Positions 25,191 through 33,344 of a stretch of 64,000 nucleotides of DNA are shown here, in pieces. The stretch is from the NCBI RefSeq assembly GCF_017640745.1, contig NZ_JAEPQA010000001.1, positions 20,852 through 84,851 on the forward strand, read 5' to 3'. The position numbers were made by a program, and so were the translations under genes. The notes beneath the pieces were generated by a model, which saw nothing but the letters and a program-made list of their open reading frames with translations, did not search any database and was not told the DNA's origin. Numbering within the stretch: the stretch's first letter is position 1; each line of letters begins with the position of its first letter. This stretch comes from Nisaea sp. GTDB taxonomy: Bacteria; Pseudomonadota; Alphaproteobacteria; Thalassobaculales; Thalassobaculaceae.

Positions 25191-25841
25191 ATGAGCGATA
25201 CGGCGCAAGAACCGTCGATGGAGGAAATCCTCGCCTCGATCAGGCGAATCATTTCCGAAGACGGCGATGAGGGCGAAGAAGCCCCTCCACCCGAAGAAGC
25301 TGCTGCGCCCGAGCCGGAACCCGAACCGGAACCCGAGCCTGAACCGGAACCGGAACCCGAGCCGGAAGAAGAACCCGAGCCGGAACCCGAGCCCGAGGAA
25401 GAGCCGGAGCCTGAGGAAGAGGCCGAGGAAGAGGAAGAAGACGTCCTCGACTTGACCGACATGGAGGACGAGGAGCCGGAGCCGCTCTTCGAGGAGCAGA
25501 AATATACAGAGGATAGGCCGGAACCTCCGCAGGCGCCGCCCCCTCCGCCGCCCCAGCCTCAGCCGCAGCCGCAACCCCATCCGAGCGAAGGCCTGGTCTC
25601 GCCGCCGCAGGCCGCCGAGACGGTCGATGCTTTCAGCCGCCTGAACGAGAAGCTCAACGAGGATTATCACGAGCTTCCGATCGGTAACGGCGCCATTACG
25701 CTCGAGCGGCTGACGCGCGAGCTGATGCGTCCGATGCTGAAGGAATGGCTGGATCAGCATTTGCCGATGATGGTCGAACGGCTGGTGCGAGAGGAGATCG
25801 AGCGCCTGGTCATGCAGTCGCAGCGGCGCGATCCCTGGTAA
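25191..25841 (+). CDS. popZ: polar organising protein PopZ (DUF2497)
   Basis: The protein has 216 residues in three parts: an N-terminal binding helix (EPSMEEILASIRRIISED, about 7-24), a long Pro/Glu-rich disordered linker (about 28-135), and C-terminal assembly helices (LTRELMRPMLKEWLDQHLP to the end). The N- and C-terminal signatures are diagnostic for PopZ, which forms polar condensates, tethers ParB/origin and recruits cell-cycle kinases in alphaproteobacteria. The linker contains a nearly pure Glu-Pro dipeptide run encoded by tandem hexamers. popZ directly upstream of valS is a conserved alphaproteobacterial arrangement. A start at 25191 retains the complete N-terminal helix. Confidence 0.88.
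   Translation: MSDTAQEPSMEEILASIRRIISEDGDEGEEAPPPEEAAAPEPEPEPEPEPEPEPEPEPEEEPEPEPEPEEEPEPEEEAEEEEEDVLDLTDMEDEEPEPLFEEQKYTEDRPEPPQAPPPPPPQPQPQPQPHPSEGLVSPPQAAETVDAFSRLNEKLNEDYHELPIGNGAITLERLTRELMRPMLKEWLDQHLPMMVERLVREEIERLVMQSQRRDPW
25311..25443 (+). repeat. Glu-Pro coding hexamer repeat inside popZ
   Basis: Tandem 6-bp units of the form GAGCCG/GAACCC/GAACCG encode a run of Glu-Pro dipeptides interrupted by extra Glu codons. The units vary at third positions, so the peptide is more regular than the DNA. The array is in frame and in multiples of three, so length changes would keep the gene intact. Confidence 0.8.
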
Positions 25842-25909
25842 GATCGGTCCGGCCCCGGCTTTCCGGGCTGGAAATCCCCGTTCTGATGGCCTAAACCTGC
25901 TCTCCTTTC

Positions 25910-25939
25910 GGCGGGCCGGCACAGTTTTGTGCGCCCGCC
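25910..25939 (+). other. stem-loop between popZ and valS
   Basis: GGCGGGC (25910-25916) pairs with GCCCGCC (25933-25939). After a two-base bulge, GCACA (25919-25923) pairs with TGTGC (25928-25932) around a GTTT loop. It lies 36 nt before the valS start. No T-run follows, so it could be a weak terminator for popZ or a structured valS leader. Confidence 0.55.
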
Positions 25940-25974
25940 TGTACCTTTGATAGGCATGGCCAAGGGCACCGACG

Positions 25975-28617
25975 ATGCTTGGAAAGACATTCGAAGCGGG
26001 CGCAGTCGAAAAGGCGCATTACGAGAAGTGGGAAAAGGCCGGGGCTTTTGCTGCCGATCCGGCCTCGAACAAGGTCCCCTATACCATCATGATGCCGCCG
26101 CCGAACGTCACCGGCAGCCTGCATATGGGCCATGCGCTCACTTTCACGATCCAGGACATCCTGATCCGCTTCAAGCGCAAAACCGGGCGGGATGCGCTCT
26201 GGCAGCCGGGCACCGACCACGCCGGGATCGCGACGCAGTCCGTCGTCGAGCGCCAGCTTGCAGAGAAGCAGATCGACAGGCGCGATCTCGGCCGCGAGGC
26301 CTTCGTCGAGAAGGTCTGGGAATGGAAGGCCGAATCCGGCGGGACCATCACGAAACAGCTGCGGGCCCTCGGCGCGTCGCCCGACTGGCCGCGCGAGCGC
26401 TTCACGATGGACGAGGGCTGCTCGGACGCGGTCCTGAAGGTATTCGTGGAACTCTACAAGAAGGGCCTGATCTACAAGGACAAGCGCCTTGTGAACTGGG
26501 ACCCGAAACTGCACACGGCGATTTCCGATCTCGAAGTGCAGCAGGTCGAGAGCAAAGGCCATCTCTGGTACTTCCGCTATCCGCTGGAAGACCATCCGGA
26601 GCAGTTCATCACCGTCGCCACCACGCGGCCGGAAACCATGCTCGGAGACAGCGGCGTCGCCGTGCATCCTGAGGACGAGCGTTACAAGGATCTGGTTGGC
26701 AAGCATGTGATCCTGCCGCTGGTCGGCCGCCGCATCCCGATCGTGGCCGATGAATATTCCGATCCGGAAAAAGGCTCCGGCGCGGTCAAGATGACCCCGG
26801 CCCATGATTTCAACGACTTCGAGGTCGGCCGCCGGCGCGATCTCGAGATGATCAACGTCTTCGACAGCCACGCACGGATCAACGAGAACGCCCCCGAGGC
26901 CTATCGCGGCCTCGACCGGTTCGAGGCCCGCAAGAAGGTCGTCGCCGATATGGAAGCGGCGGGACTGCTCGAGAAGATCGAGGAGATCCAGCACACGGTG
27001 CCGCATGGCGACCGTTCCGGCGTCGAGATCGAGCCCTGGCTGACCGATCAGTGGTACTGCGACGCGGTGACCCTGGCCAAGCCGGCGATCGAGGCGGTCG
27101 AGACCGGCAAGACCGAGTTCGTGCCGAAGAACTGGGAAAACACCTATTTCGAATGGATGCGCAATATCCAGCCCTGGTGCATCTCGCGCCAGCTCTGGTG
27201 GGGCCACCAGATTCCGGCCTGGTACGGCCCGGACGGCGAGGTGTTCGTCGAGGAGACGGAAGAGGCGGCGCTGGCGGCGGCCAAGGTCCACTACGGCAAG
27301 GACACCGAGCTGACCCGGGACGAGGACGTGCTCGACACCTGGTTCTCCTCCGCGCTCTGGCCGTTCTCCACCCTCGGCTGGCCGGAAAAGACCCCGGAGC
27401 TTGACCGTTATTATCCGGGCGACGTGCTCGTCACCGGCTTCGATATCATTTTCTTCTGGGTCGCCCGGATGATGATGATGGGCATCCATTTCATGGGCGA
27501 AGTGCCTTTCAGGACGGTCTATATCCACGCCCTGGTGCGCGACCAGCACGGCGCCAAGATGTCAAAGTCCAAGGGCAACGTGATGGACCCTCTGGATCTG
27601 GTGGAAAAGTTCGGCACCGATGCGCTGCGCTTCACGCTCGCGGCGATGGCCGCGCAGGGCCGCGACATCAAGCTCGCCGAGAGCCGGATCGAGGGTTACC
27701 GAAATTTCGCGACCAAGCTTTGGAACGCGGCACGCTACGCAGAGATGAACGAGTGCAAGTGGGACGCCTCGTTCGATCCGAAATCGGCCAAGCAGACGGT
27801 GAACCGCTGGATCATCTCCGAACTCTCGGCGACCGAGGCGAAGGTTTCGAAGGCGATCGACGAGTACCGCTTCAACGAGGCGGCAGGCGCGCTCTACCAG
27901 TTCATCTGGGGGACCTTCTGCGACTGGTACGTGGAGTTCACCAAGCCGATCCTCTCCGGCGCGGATGCGGACGCGGCGGCCGAGACCCGGACGGTCACGG
28001 CCTGGACGCTGATGCAGTCTGCGAACCTGCTGAACCCGCTGATGCCCTACATCACCGAGGAGCTCTGGGGCGCGTTCGGCGGCGAGGATCTCCTGATCAC
28101 GACCGCCTGGCCGCAAGGCCTCGCCGAGGCGGCCGACCCGTCGGCTGTTGCGGAAATGGACTGGGTGGTGCGGTTGATCTCCGAAATCCGCTCGATCCGG
28201 GCGGAAATGAACGTTCCGGCCGGTGCCAAGATCGATCTGCTGCTGAAGGACATGTCCGCGGAAACCAAGGCGCGGCTCGAGCGGCATCGCGAGGTGATCC
28301 TGCGTCTCGCGCGCCTCGAAAGCGCCGAAGCGACCGACCAGATCCCGTCCGGGGCCGTTCAGGGCGTGATCGACGAGGCGGTCATCGTCCTGCCGATCGC
28401 CGACGTCGTCGATCTGTCCCAGGAACGTGTGCGCCTGGAGAAGGATCTCGGCAAGCTCGACAGCGAGATCATGAAGCTCGACAAGAAGCTGTCGAACGAG
28501 AGCTTCGTCGCGCGTGCGCCTGAGGAAGTGGTCGAGGAGAACCGCGAACGTCTTGCCGAAGAGCGGGCCCGCAGGGACAAGCTGGCGGCCGCCCTGGAGC
28601 GGATCGCCGCGCTCTAG
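25975..28617 (+). CDS. valS: valyl-tRNA synthetase
   Basis: The protein has 880 residues and is a class I synthetase. The HIGH-type motif is HMGH at residues 50-53 (PPNVTGSLHMGHA) and KMSKS is at 528-532. The large editing domain (about 190-340, TTRPETMLGDSGVAVHP) removes mischarged threonine, and a C-terminal coiled coil (about 810-875, SQERVRLEKDLGKLD) binds tRNA. ATG 25975 gives the usual start MLGKTFEAGAVE; an ATG at 25956 is in another frame. Its stop lies 12 nt from the stop of the convergent SNase-like gene. Confidence 0.97.
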   Translation: MLGKTFEAGAVEKAHYEKWEKAGAFAADPASNKVPYTIMMPPPNVTGSLHMGHALTFTIQDILIRFKRKTGRDALWQPGTDHAGIATQSVVERQLAEKQIDRRDLGREAFVEKVWEWKAESGGTITKQLRALGASPDWPRERFTMDEGCSDAVLKVFVELYKKGLIYKDKRLVNWDPKLHTAISDLEVQQVESKGHLWYFRYPLEDHPEQFITVATTRPETMLGDSGVAVHPEDERYKDLVGKHVILPLVGRRIPIVADEYSDPEKGSGAVKMTPAHDFNDFEVGRRRDLEMINVFDSHARINENAPEAYRGLDRFEARKKVVADMEAAGLLEKIEEIQHTVPHGDRSGVEIEPWLTDQWYCDAVTLAKPAIEAVETGKTEFVPKNWENTYFEWMRNIQPWCISRQLWWGHQIPAWYGPDGEVFVEETEEAALAAAKVHYGKDTELTRDEDVLDTWFSSALWPFSTLGWPEKTPELDRYYPGDVLVTGFDIIFFWVARMMMMGIHFMGEVPFRTVYIHALVRDQHGAKMSKSKGNVMDPLDLVEKFGTDALRFTLAAMAAQGRDIKLAESRIEGYRNFATKLWNAARYAEMNECKWDASFDPKSAKQTVNRWIISELSATEAKVSKAIDEYRFNEAAGALYQFIWGTFCDWYVEFTKPILSGADADAAAETRTVTAWTLMQSANLLNPLMPYITEELWGAFGGEDLLITTAWPQGLAEAADPSAVAEMDWVVRLISEIRSIRAEMNVPAGAKIDLLLKDMSAETKARLERHREVILRLARLESAEATDQIPSGAVQGVIDEAVIVLPIADVVDLSQERVRLEKDLGKLDSEIMKLDKKLSNESFVARAPEEVVEENRERLAEERARRDKLAAALERIAAL

Positions 28618-28629
28618 CTGCGCACATAT

Positions 28630-29076
28630 CTATTCGGGAGCATATTCCCAGAGCCCGCGCTTCGCAGCGCGGGCTTTTTCTTCGGCCGGCAGGTAGGCGG
28701 TGCCGGCCTCGTCCGCGACGGCCCAGCCGGCACGAACCATCTCGTTTGAAAGGTCCCTGTCGCCGACAATGCAGCGGGCATTGAAACTTTCTACCGCTTC
28801 GCATCGTGCCTGCTTGCCGTCGGCCAGTTCGACAAGATAGGTCCGGGCGGCGGCGCCGCAGAGCCAAGGGAGGGAACCGCGCAGACATTTCTGCCGGGGA
28901 CCGGGGGCCACGATGCCGAACAGGCGGATCACGTTCTTGTCGATCTGAAGGGTGCCCGCATCGATCACGCGCGCAGTGCCCTCAATGATCAGGGGCTTCT
29001 TGTCGGCCGCGCCGACCGGTGCGACCGACGTTACAGCCGACAATAAAACCATTGCGATGAGTGCGTTGGCGCGCAT
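28630..29076 (-). CDS. exported SNase-like (thermonuclease-fold) protein, probably inactive
   Basis: The protein has 148 residues, with a signal peptide ending near VGAADK (residue ~24) and a staphylococcal nuclease OB-fold (IRLFGIVAPGPRQKC, NEMVRAGWAVADE, EEKARAAKRGLWEY). Residues needed in active nucleases look lost: the calcium-binding DGDT segment reads DAGT, and the DAPE motif reads VAPG. Four cysteines could form disulfides in the periplasm. It is likely a periplasmic binding or scaffold protein rather than a nuclease. It starts 18 nt after the stop of the HAD gene, so the two may be co-transcribed. Confidence 0.75.
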   Translation of the reverse strand: MRANALIAMVLLSAVTSVAPVGAADKKPLIIEGTARVIDAGTLQIDKNVIRLFGIVAPGPRQKCLRGSLPWLCGAAARTYLVELADGKQARCEAVESFNARCIVGDRDLSNEMVRAGWAVADEAGTAYLPAEEKARAAKRGLWEYAPE

Positions 29077-29094
29077 GGCGGCCCTCCGCGGCTC

Positions 29095-30075
29095 TCAGAT
29101 GGACGATGCAATGAAATCAGGCCAGATTCCGCTCTCGTCCGCAAGGGCGAGGGGATCCTGTCCCCGTGTGAATCCCGTCTCGACCAAGAGGGTCTTCATC
29201 CCGAGATGGCGCCCTCCGAGTACGTCAGTATGCAGGGTGTCCCCGACACAGAGCACCCGCTCCGGCGGAACGTTCGGGAAATCGTCTAGCGCCCGGCGAT
29301 AGACCTCGGGGAAAGGCTTTCCGAGGAAAAGCGGCTCGATTCCAGCTTCGTCCGCGAGCCAATGCGCCAGATAGCCGGGCTCGAGGCTCATGGCGTCGCT
29401 GTAAGGCGCCGTCAGGTCCGGATTGCAGACGATGACCGGACGGGGCGAGCGCTTGAAACTTTCCAGCACCGGCCGGAAATCCTCGCGCCCGAAGTTTCCA
29501 CAATCCATCAGCAACAGACCTACGGCCATGTCGAGGTCGAACCGTTCTCTGGACCAGTTCCGAGCCTCGAACGACGCCGACGGAACGGGGAGGGGATCGA
29601 GCCCGATCGCCGCCCAAAGACCGTCCACGGCCTCGCGCGCGGCATCTTCCAGAAGGCTGAGCCCGGCATAGATCTCGTCCGCAGCGAAGTGATAGCCACG
29701 GCGGCGATGACTCTCCAGCATCGCCGAAAGTTCCTTCGAGCCGTCGTTTGAGATAACCCGGATCGCGGTACCGGCGTTCCGGATTACCGCATAGGCGGGC
29801 GGGCCGGCCGGGATCACCGGCGGGCCGAGGCTGAGGACGCCGAAATTATCAAGAATCACAACGTCGAAATCGCCGATTACCTCCGCAATGCCGGAGATCC
29901 GCTGCGGGGTCACCGGGGGCGGGGCCGGAGGCAGCCTGTGGGCCCATTTCAGATATCCGCGCCAGGCGTCCTCGAAGCTGAGCCGTTCCATGTCGGGCAT
30001 CTGGATCTTGTCTCCAATAGATCGGGCTTCGGAACCGGTCCGGTTCCGAGGGAATGACGGTGCATCAATTGCCAT
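29095..30075 (-). CDS. HAD superfamily class IIA hydrolase (NagD-like)
   Basis: The protein has 326 residues. HAD motif I is LDNFGVLSLG (nucleophile Asp kept, the usual second Asp replaced by Phe). Motif II is RVISNDGSK, motif III has Lys in FLGKPFPEVY, and motif IV is CVGDTLHTDVLGG. The cap lies between motifs II and III, which defines subclass IIA, as in nucleotide or phosphosugar phosphatases. Loss of the general acid Asp argues for slow or altered chemistry. ATG 30075 has no strong ribosome site; Met26 or Met29 could be the real start, removing a polar N-terminus. Confidence 0.75.
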   Translation of the reverse strand: MAIDAPSFPRNRTGSEARSIGDKIQMPDMERLSFEDAWRGYLKWAHRLPPAPPPVTPQRISGIAEVIGDFDVVILDNFGVLSLGPPVIPAGPPAYAVIRNAGTAIRVISNDGSKELSAMLESHRRRGYHFAADEIYAGLSLLEDAAREAVDGLWAAIGLDPLPVPSASFEARNWSRERFDLDMAVGLLLMDCGNFGREDFRPVLESFKRSPRPVIVCNPDLTAPYSDAMSLEPGYLAHWLADEAGIEPLFLGKPFPEVYRRALDDFPNVPPERVLCVGDTLHTDVLGGRHLGMKTLLVETGFTRGQDPLALADESGIWPDFIASSI

Positions 30076-30141
30076 GTAACATCCGGCGGGGCTAGAGTGA
30101 TCCGACTTTCCTCAGGCAGATAACAGAGGCTGCCGAAGCAC

Positions 30142-30318
30142 ATGACACAAGACCGGAGCGAGCAAGGGAACGATGGGCGCCGTCCGTGGCGTCTGGCCGA
30201 GTTTCTCGGGCTCGTTTTCTTCCTCCTGGCTGCCGCCGCGGTCCTGCCCATGGTCCGCGACAGCTACATCCTGCAAGACGTCTGGGTCGCGATCTGCGGC
30301 GTCATCGGACTGAACTGA
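30142..30318 (+). CDS. putative 58-residue single-pass membrane protein
   Basis: A short frame encodes a charged N-terminus (residues 1-18, rich in Arg, Asp and Gln), then a strong hydrophobic helix (FLGLVFFLLAAAAVLPMV, about 21-38) and a weakly hydrophobic tail ending in ICGVIGLN. The positive-inside pattern favours an N-in orientation. It sits 38 nt upstream of the M81 gene on the same strand and 66 nt from the divergent HAD gene. GAAG lies 6 nt before the ATG. I do not recognise the family. A non-coding leader is the alternative. Confidence 0.5.
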   Translation: MTQDRSEQGNDGRRPWRLAEFLGLVFFLLAAAAVLPMVRDSYILQDVWVAICGVIGLN

Positions 30319-30356
30319 CTGCCCTCAAACGTTTCTGACCCTTCCGGAGTTGCCCA

Positions 30357-31859
30357 ATGGCGCGGATTATCATCGGCGGTTTCCAGCACGAGACGAACAC
30401 CTTCGCGCCCAGCAAGGCGAAGCTGGAAGCCTTCACCAGCCCCGGAAGCTGGCCCGCGCTGGTTACGGGCGCGCCGCTGTTCCCGGCAGTGAAGGGGATC
30501 AATATCTCCGTTGCAGGATTTATTGAGGAGGCGCGGCGGCTGGGGCACGAACTGGTGCCGACGAGCTGGGCCGCAGCCTCGCCGTCAGCCCATGTGACCG
30601 ACGAGGCCTTCGAGCGCATTGCCGGGCTGATCGTCGAGGGTATCAAGGCGGCGCTTCCGGCGGACGCGGTTTATCTCTGTCTGCATGGCGCGATGGTGAC
30701 CGAAAGCCACGAGGACGGTGAAGGCGAACTCCTGAGACGTATCCGCGAGGTGACGGGACCGGATCTGCCCATCATGGCGAGTCTCGATTTGCACGCCAAC
30801 GTGACGCCGGAGATGGTGGAGAGGGCGGACGGGCTCGACGCCTACCGGACTTATCCGCATATCGACATGGCGGATACCGGCGCCCGGGTCGCCCGGACGC
30901 TGGATGCCTTGCTGAAAAGCGGCGGCGGAAGACCGGCCCGGGCCTTCGGACAGATTCCCTTCCTGATGCCTTTGGTCCGGCAATGCACCATGGCCGATCC
31001 GGCCGGCCGTCTTTACGGCATGATTCCGGAGATCGAGGCCGAGCATAAGGTCTCCCTGTCCTTCGCGACGGGCTTCCCTGCGGCCGATATCCATCATTGC
31101 GGGGCCTCCGTTTTCGCTTATGGCGCAGACGAAGAGGGCGTGAAACGTGCCGTGAAACAACTGGTTGATGAAATCTGCGCAGTCGAGGGGGAATTCTCGG
31201 CCGATCTTCCGGATCCGGGGGCTGCGGTGCGCGAGGCGATGCGGATCGCGGCGTCCGCCGACCGTCCCGTGGTGATCGCGGACGTGCAGGACAATTCCGG
31301 CGGCGGCGGAGACAGCGACACGACCGGCCTCCTGCGGGCGTTGATCGAGCACGGTGCGGAGGGTGCGGCGCTCGGGCTTCTGGTTGATGCGGCGGCGGCC
31401 GAAGCGGCGCATGCGGCGGGTGTTGGGGCGGAGATCACGCTCGGGCTCGGCGGCAAGTCCCGTGTGCCCGGCGACGCGCCGCTCGAAGGCACTTTCCGCG
31501 TGGAAGCGCTCTCGGACGGCCAGTTTACGGCGACCGGCCCGTTCTATTCCGGCTCCCACATGCGGCTCGGACCGTCGGCTCGGCTGTCTATCGGCGGGGT
31601 GCAGGTGGTTGTCGGCTCGCGCAAGGTGCAGATGGCGGACCGCATGATGTACCGCTTCGTCGGCATCGAACCGGAACAAATGAAGATTCTCTGCAACAAG
31701 AGCTCGGTGCACTACCGCGCCGATTTCGCGCCGATCGCCGCGGAAATCATAGAATGTGCGGCGCCAGGACCGGTGCTCGCTGACCCGGGGGCACTACCGT
31801 GGAAAAACCTGCGACCGGGCCTGCGCACACGGCCGCTGGGGGAGCCGTTCGGGGGATAG
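30357..31859 (+). CDS. M81 family metallopeptidase (MlrC/microcystinase-like)
   Basis: The protein has 500 residues. It has IIIGGFQHETNTFAP at the N-terminus, YLCLHGAMVTE and SLDLHANVTPEM in the DUF1485 domain, and a C-terminal MlrC domain (DVQDNSGGGGDSDTTGLLRA; VQMADRMMYRFVGIEPEQMK). The His and Asp residues in HET, DLHAN and the FPAADIHHCG segment are candidate zinc ligands. The family is named for an enzyme of microcystin breakdown, but most members are housekeeping amidohydrolases of unknown substrate. GGAG lies upstream of ATG 30357. The small membrane ORF precedes it. Confidence 0.85.
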   Translation: MARIIIGGFQHETNTFAPSKAKLEAFTSPGSWPALVTGAPLFPAVKGINISVAGFIEEARRLGHELVPTSWAAASPSAHVTDEAFERIAGLIVEGIKAALPADAVYLCLHGAMVTESHEDGEGELLRRIREVTGPDLPIMASLDLHANVTPEMVERADGLDAYRTYPHIDMADTGARVARTLDALLKSGGGRPARAFGQIPFLMPLVRQCTMADPAGRLYGMIPEIEAEHKVSLSFATGFPAADIHHCGASVFAYGADEEGVKRAVKQLVDEICAVEGEFSADLPDPGAAVREAMRIAASADRPVVIADVQDNSGGGGDSDTTGLLRALIEHGAEGAALGLLVDAAAAEAAHAAGVGAEITLGLGGKSRVPGDAPLEGTFRVEALSDGQFTATGPFYSGSHMRLGPSARLSIGGVQVVVGSRKVQMADRMMYRFVGIEPEQMKILCNKSSVHYRADFAPIAAEIIECAAPGPVLADPGALPWKNLRPGLRTRPLGEPFGG

Positions 31860-31880
31860 AGCCTCTTCCTGCGGCAGTGG

Positions 31881-31904
31881 GTCCCGACTTGCGTCGGGAT
31901 GACG
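31881..31904. repeat. REP-like palindromic unit
   Basis: TCCCGAC-TTGC-GTCGGGA (31882-31899), followed by TGACG, lies between the convergent M81 and xthA genes. Its form resembles short dispersed palindromes (GTCATCCCGAC type) found between convergent genes in many proteobacteria. Only one copy is in this window, so dispersal cannot be shown here; it may also act as a bidirectional terminator-like hairpin. Confidence 0.5.
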
Positions 31905-31915
31905 AGGGTAGGCTC

Positions 31916-32686
31916 TCAGGCCGCCAGCTCGATCCAGACCGGGGTGTGGTCGGAGGCTTTCGGTTTGCCGCGCGGCGCGGTATCGATTCCCGAGGCGCCG
32001 AGCCGGTCGGCGGCCTGGGGCGAGAGCAGGAGATGGTCGATCCGGACGCCGTGATCGTTCTGCCAGGCGCCGCCCTGATAGTCCCAGAAACTGTAACGGT
32101 GCGGCGCCGTATTGTAGATCCGGTAGGCGTCCACATAGCCGAGATGCAGGATCTCGCGGAAGGCGGCCCGGGATTCCGGCTGGCAGAGCGCGTCGCCCGC
32201 CCAGGCGGCCGGATCGTGTACGTCGACATCCGCCGGAATCACGTTGTAGTCGCCAGCCAGCACGACCGGCTTTTCCGAGGCAAGCAGCTCGGCCGCGCGC
32301 GCCTTCAACCGCTTCATCCAGCCGAGCTTGTAGGGAAACTTCTCGGTATTGATCGGATTGCCGTTCGGCAAGTAGATGGTTGCGAAGCGAATGCCCCGGA
32401 TCGTCCCTTCCGCATAGCGCGCCTGTTCGTCGCTATCGTCGCCCGGTAGGCCGGTCATCGGATCCTCGATCTCATGCTTCGAGAGGATGGCGACGCCGTT
32501 ATAGCTCTTCTGACCATGCGCCAGGATCTTGTAGCCGCGCTCCTCGATCTCGAGGCGCGGAAAATTCTCGTCGACGGTTTTGGTTTCCTGCAACAGGGCG
32601 ACATCCGGCTGAAAGCCGTCGAGCCATTCGAGGACGTTCGGGAGCCGCGCCTTGATCGAGTTGACGTTCCAGGTGGCCACTTTCAT
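31916..32686 (-). CDS. xthA: exodeoxyribonuclease III
   Basis: The protein has 256 residues of the AP endonuclease/exonuclease/phosphatase fold. Motifs are WNVNSIKARLP, QETK (metal-binding Glu), NGVAILSKHEIED, YLPNGNPINTEKFPYK, GDYNVIPADVDVHDP (catalytic Asp/Asn) and SDHTPVWIE (catalytic His). It cleaves abasic sites and degrades 3' ends in base-excision repair. It is full length. It is monocistronic: erpA on the same strand ends 101 nt upstream, and the M81 gene is convergent. Confidence 0.92.
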   Translation of the reverse strand: MKVATWNVNSIKARLPNVLEWLDGFQPDVALLQETKTVDENFPRLEIEERGYKILAHGQKSYNGVAILSKHEIEDPMTGLPGDDSDEQARYAEGTIRGIRFATIYLPNGNPINTEKFPYKLGWMKRLKARAAELLASEKPVVLAGDYNVIPADVDVHDPAAWAGDALCQPESRAAFREILHLGYVDAYRIYNTAPHRYSFWDYQGGAWQNDHGVRIDHLLLSPQAADRLGASGIDTAPRGKPKASDHTPVWIELAA

Positions 32687-32786
32687 GGGAGAGAACCGTT
32701 CCGGGCTAGAGGTGGGCGAGGGGAAGCATACTGCCCCGCCCGCCGCTGCCGGCCAAGCCGGTTCGAGGAAACGCCCGGAAACCGGA

Positions 32787-33176
32787 TCAGATCGAGAAGG
32801 AGGTGCCGCAGCCGCAGGACGAGGACGCGTTCGGATTCGTGACCTGGAAATAGGCGCCGAGAAGCTCGTTCACATAGTCCAGTTCGCCGCCGTTCAGGAG
32901 ATCGAGCGACATGTCGTCCACCACCACTTTGACGCCGTGGCTGATAAAGGTGTGGTCGTCTTCCTTCATCTCGTCGTCGAAGCCGAAATCGTATTGGAAG
33001 CCCGAGCAGCCGCCGCCTTCGACGGAGACCCGCATGAACTTGGTCTCTCCGTTCTCTTCCTGCTCCAGAAGCGCCGTGATCCGTTTCGCGGCGCTTTCGG
33101 TCAGGCCGAAGCTCCGCCCGCCGGTCGGCGGAACCGTGGAACCGTTCTCGGCAGATGTGTCTTCGGCGAGGCTCAT
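32787..33176 (-). CDS. erpA: A-type iron-sulfur cluster carrier ErpA
   Basis: The protein has 129 residues with the A-type carrier triad Cys57 (GGGCSGFQY), Cys121 and Cys123 (SSCGCGTSF) that holds a transferable Fe-S cluster. LTESAAKRI and MSLDLLNGGELDYV are typical. ErpA-type carriers load target proteins such as IspG and complex I subunits. I choose ATG 33176 rather than 33221, because the extra 15 residues are poorly conserved in character and overlap the promoter region. It is divergent from dgt across 168 bp, a common alphaproteobacterial arrangement. Confidence 0.9.
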   Translation of the reverse strand: MSLAEDTSAENGSTVPPTGGRSFGLTESAAKRITALLEQEENGETKFMRVSVEGGGCSGFQYDFGFDDEMKEDDHTFISHGVKVVVDDMSLDLLNGGELDYVNELLGAYFQVTNPNASSSCGCGTSFSI

Positions 33177-33344
33177 GGCCGCTCCAGCAAGGTTCGTGGT
33201 GCGCAAGGCGCAATTATGCACTGTTCTTTGAAAAAAGTAATGTTTCCGCCCGGGAATTCAATACGTTTCCCGGTCGCTGCCATTGCGCCCGGACCCGCCC
33301 GAGAGTAGGTTCCGCCCAGTTCGAATCGCACCCGGCCCGTTCTC

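Noticed and set aside
24344-25462. Minus-strand frame with a long Ser-Gly repeat over tolC and popZ
   Set aside because: The Ser-Gly run is only the reverse reading of the PopZ Glu-Pro hexamer array; the genes on the plus strand are clear.
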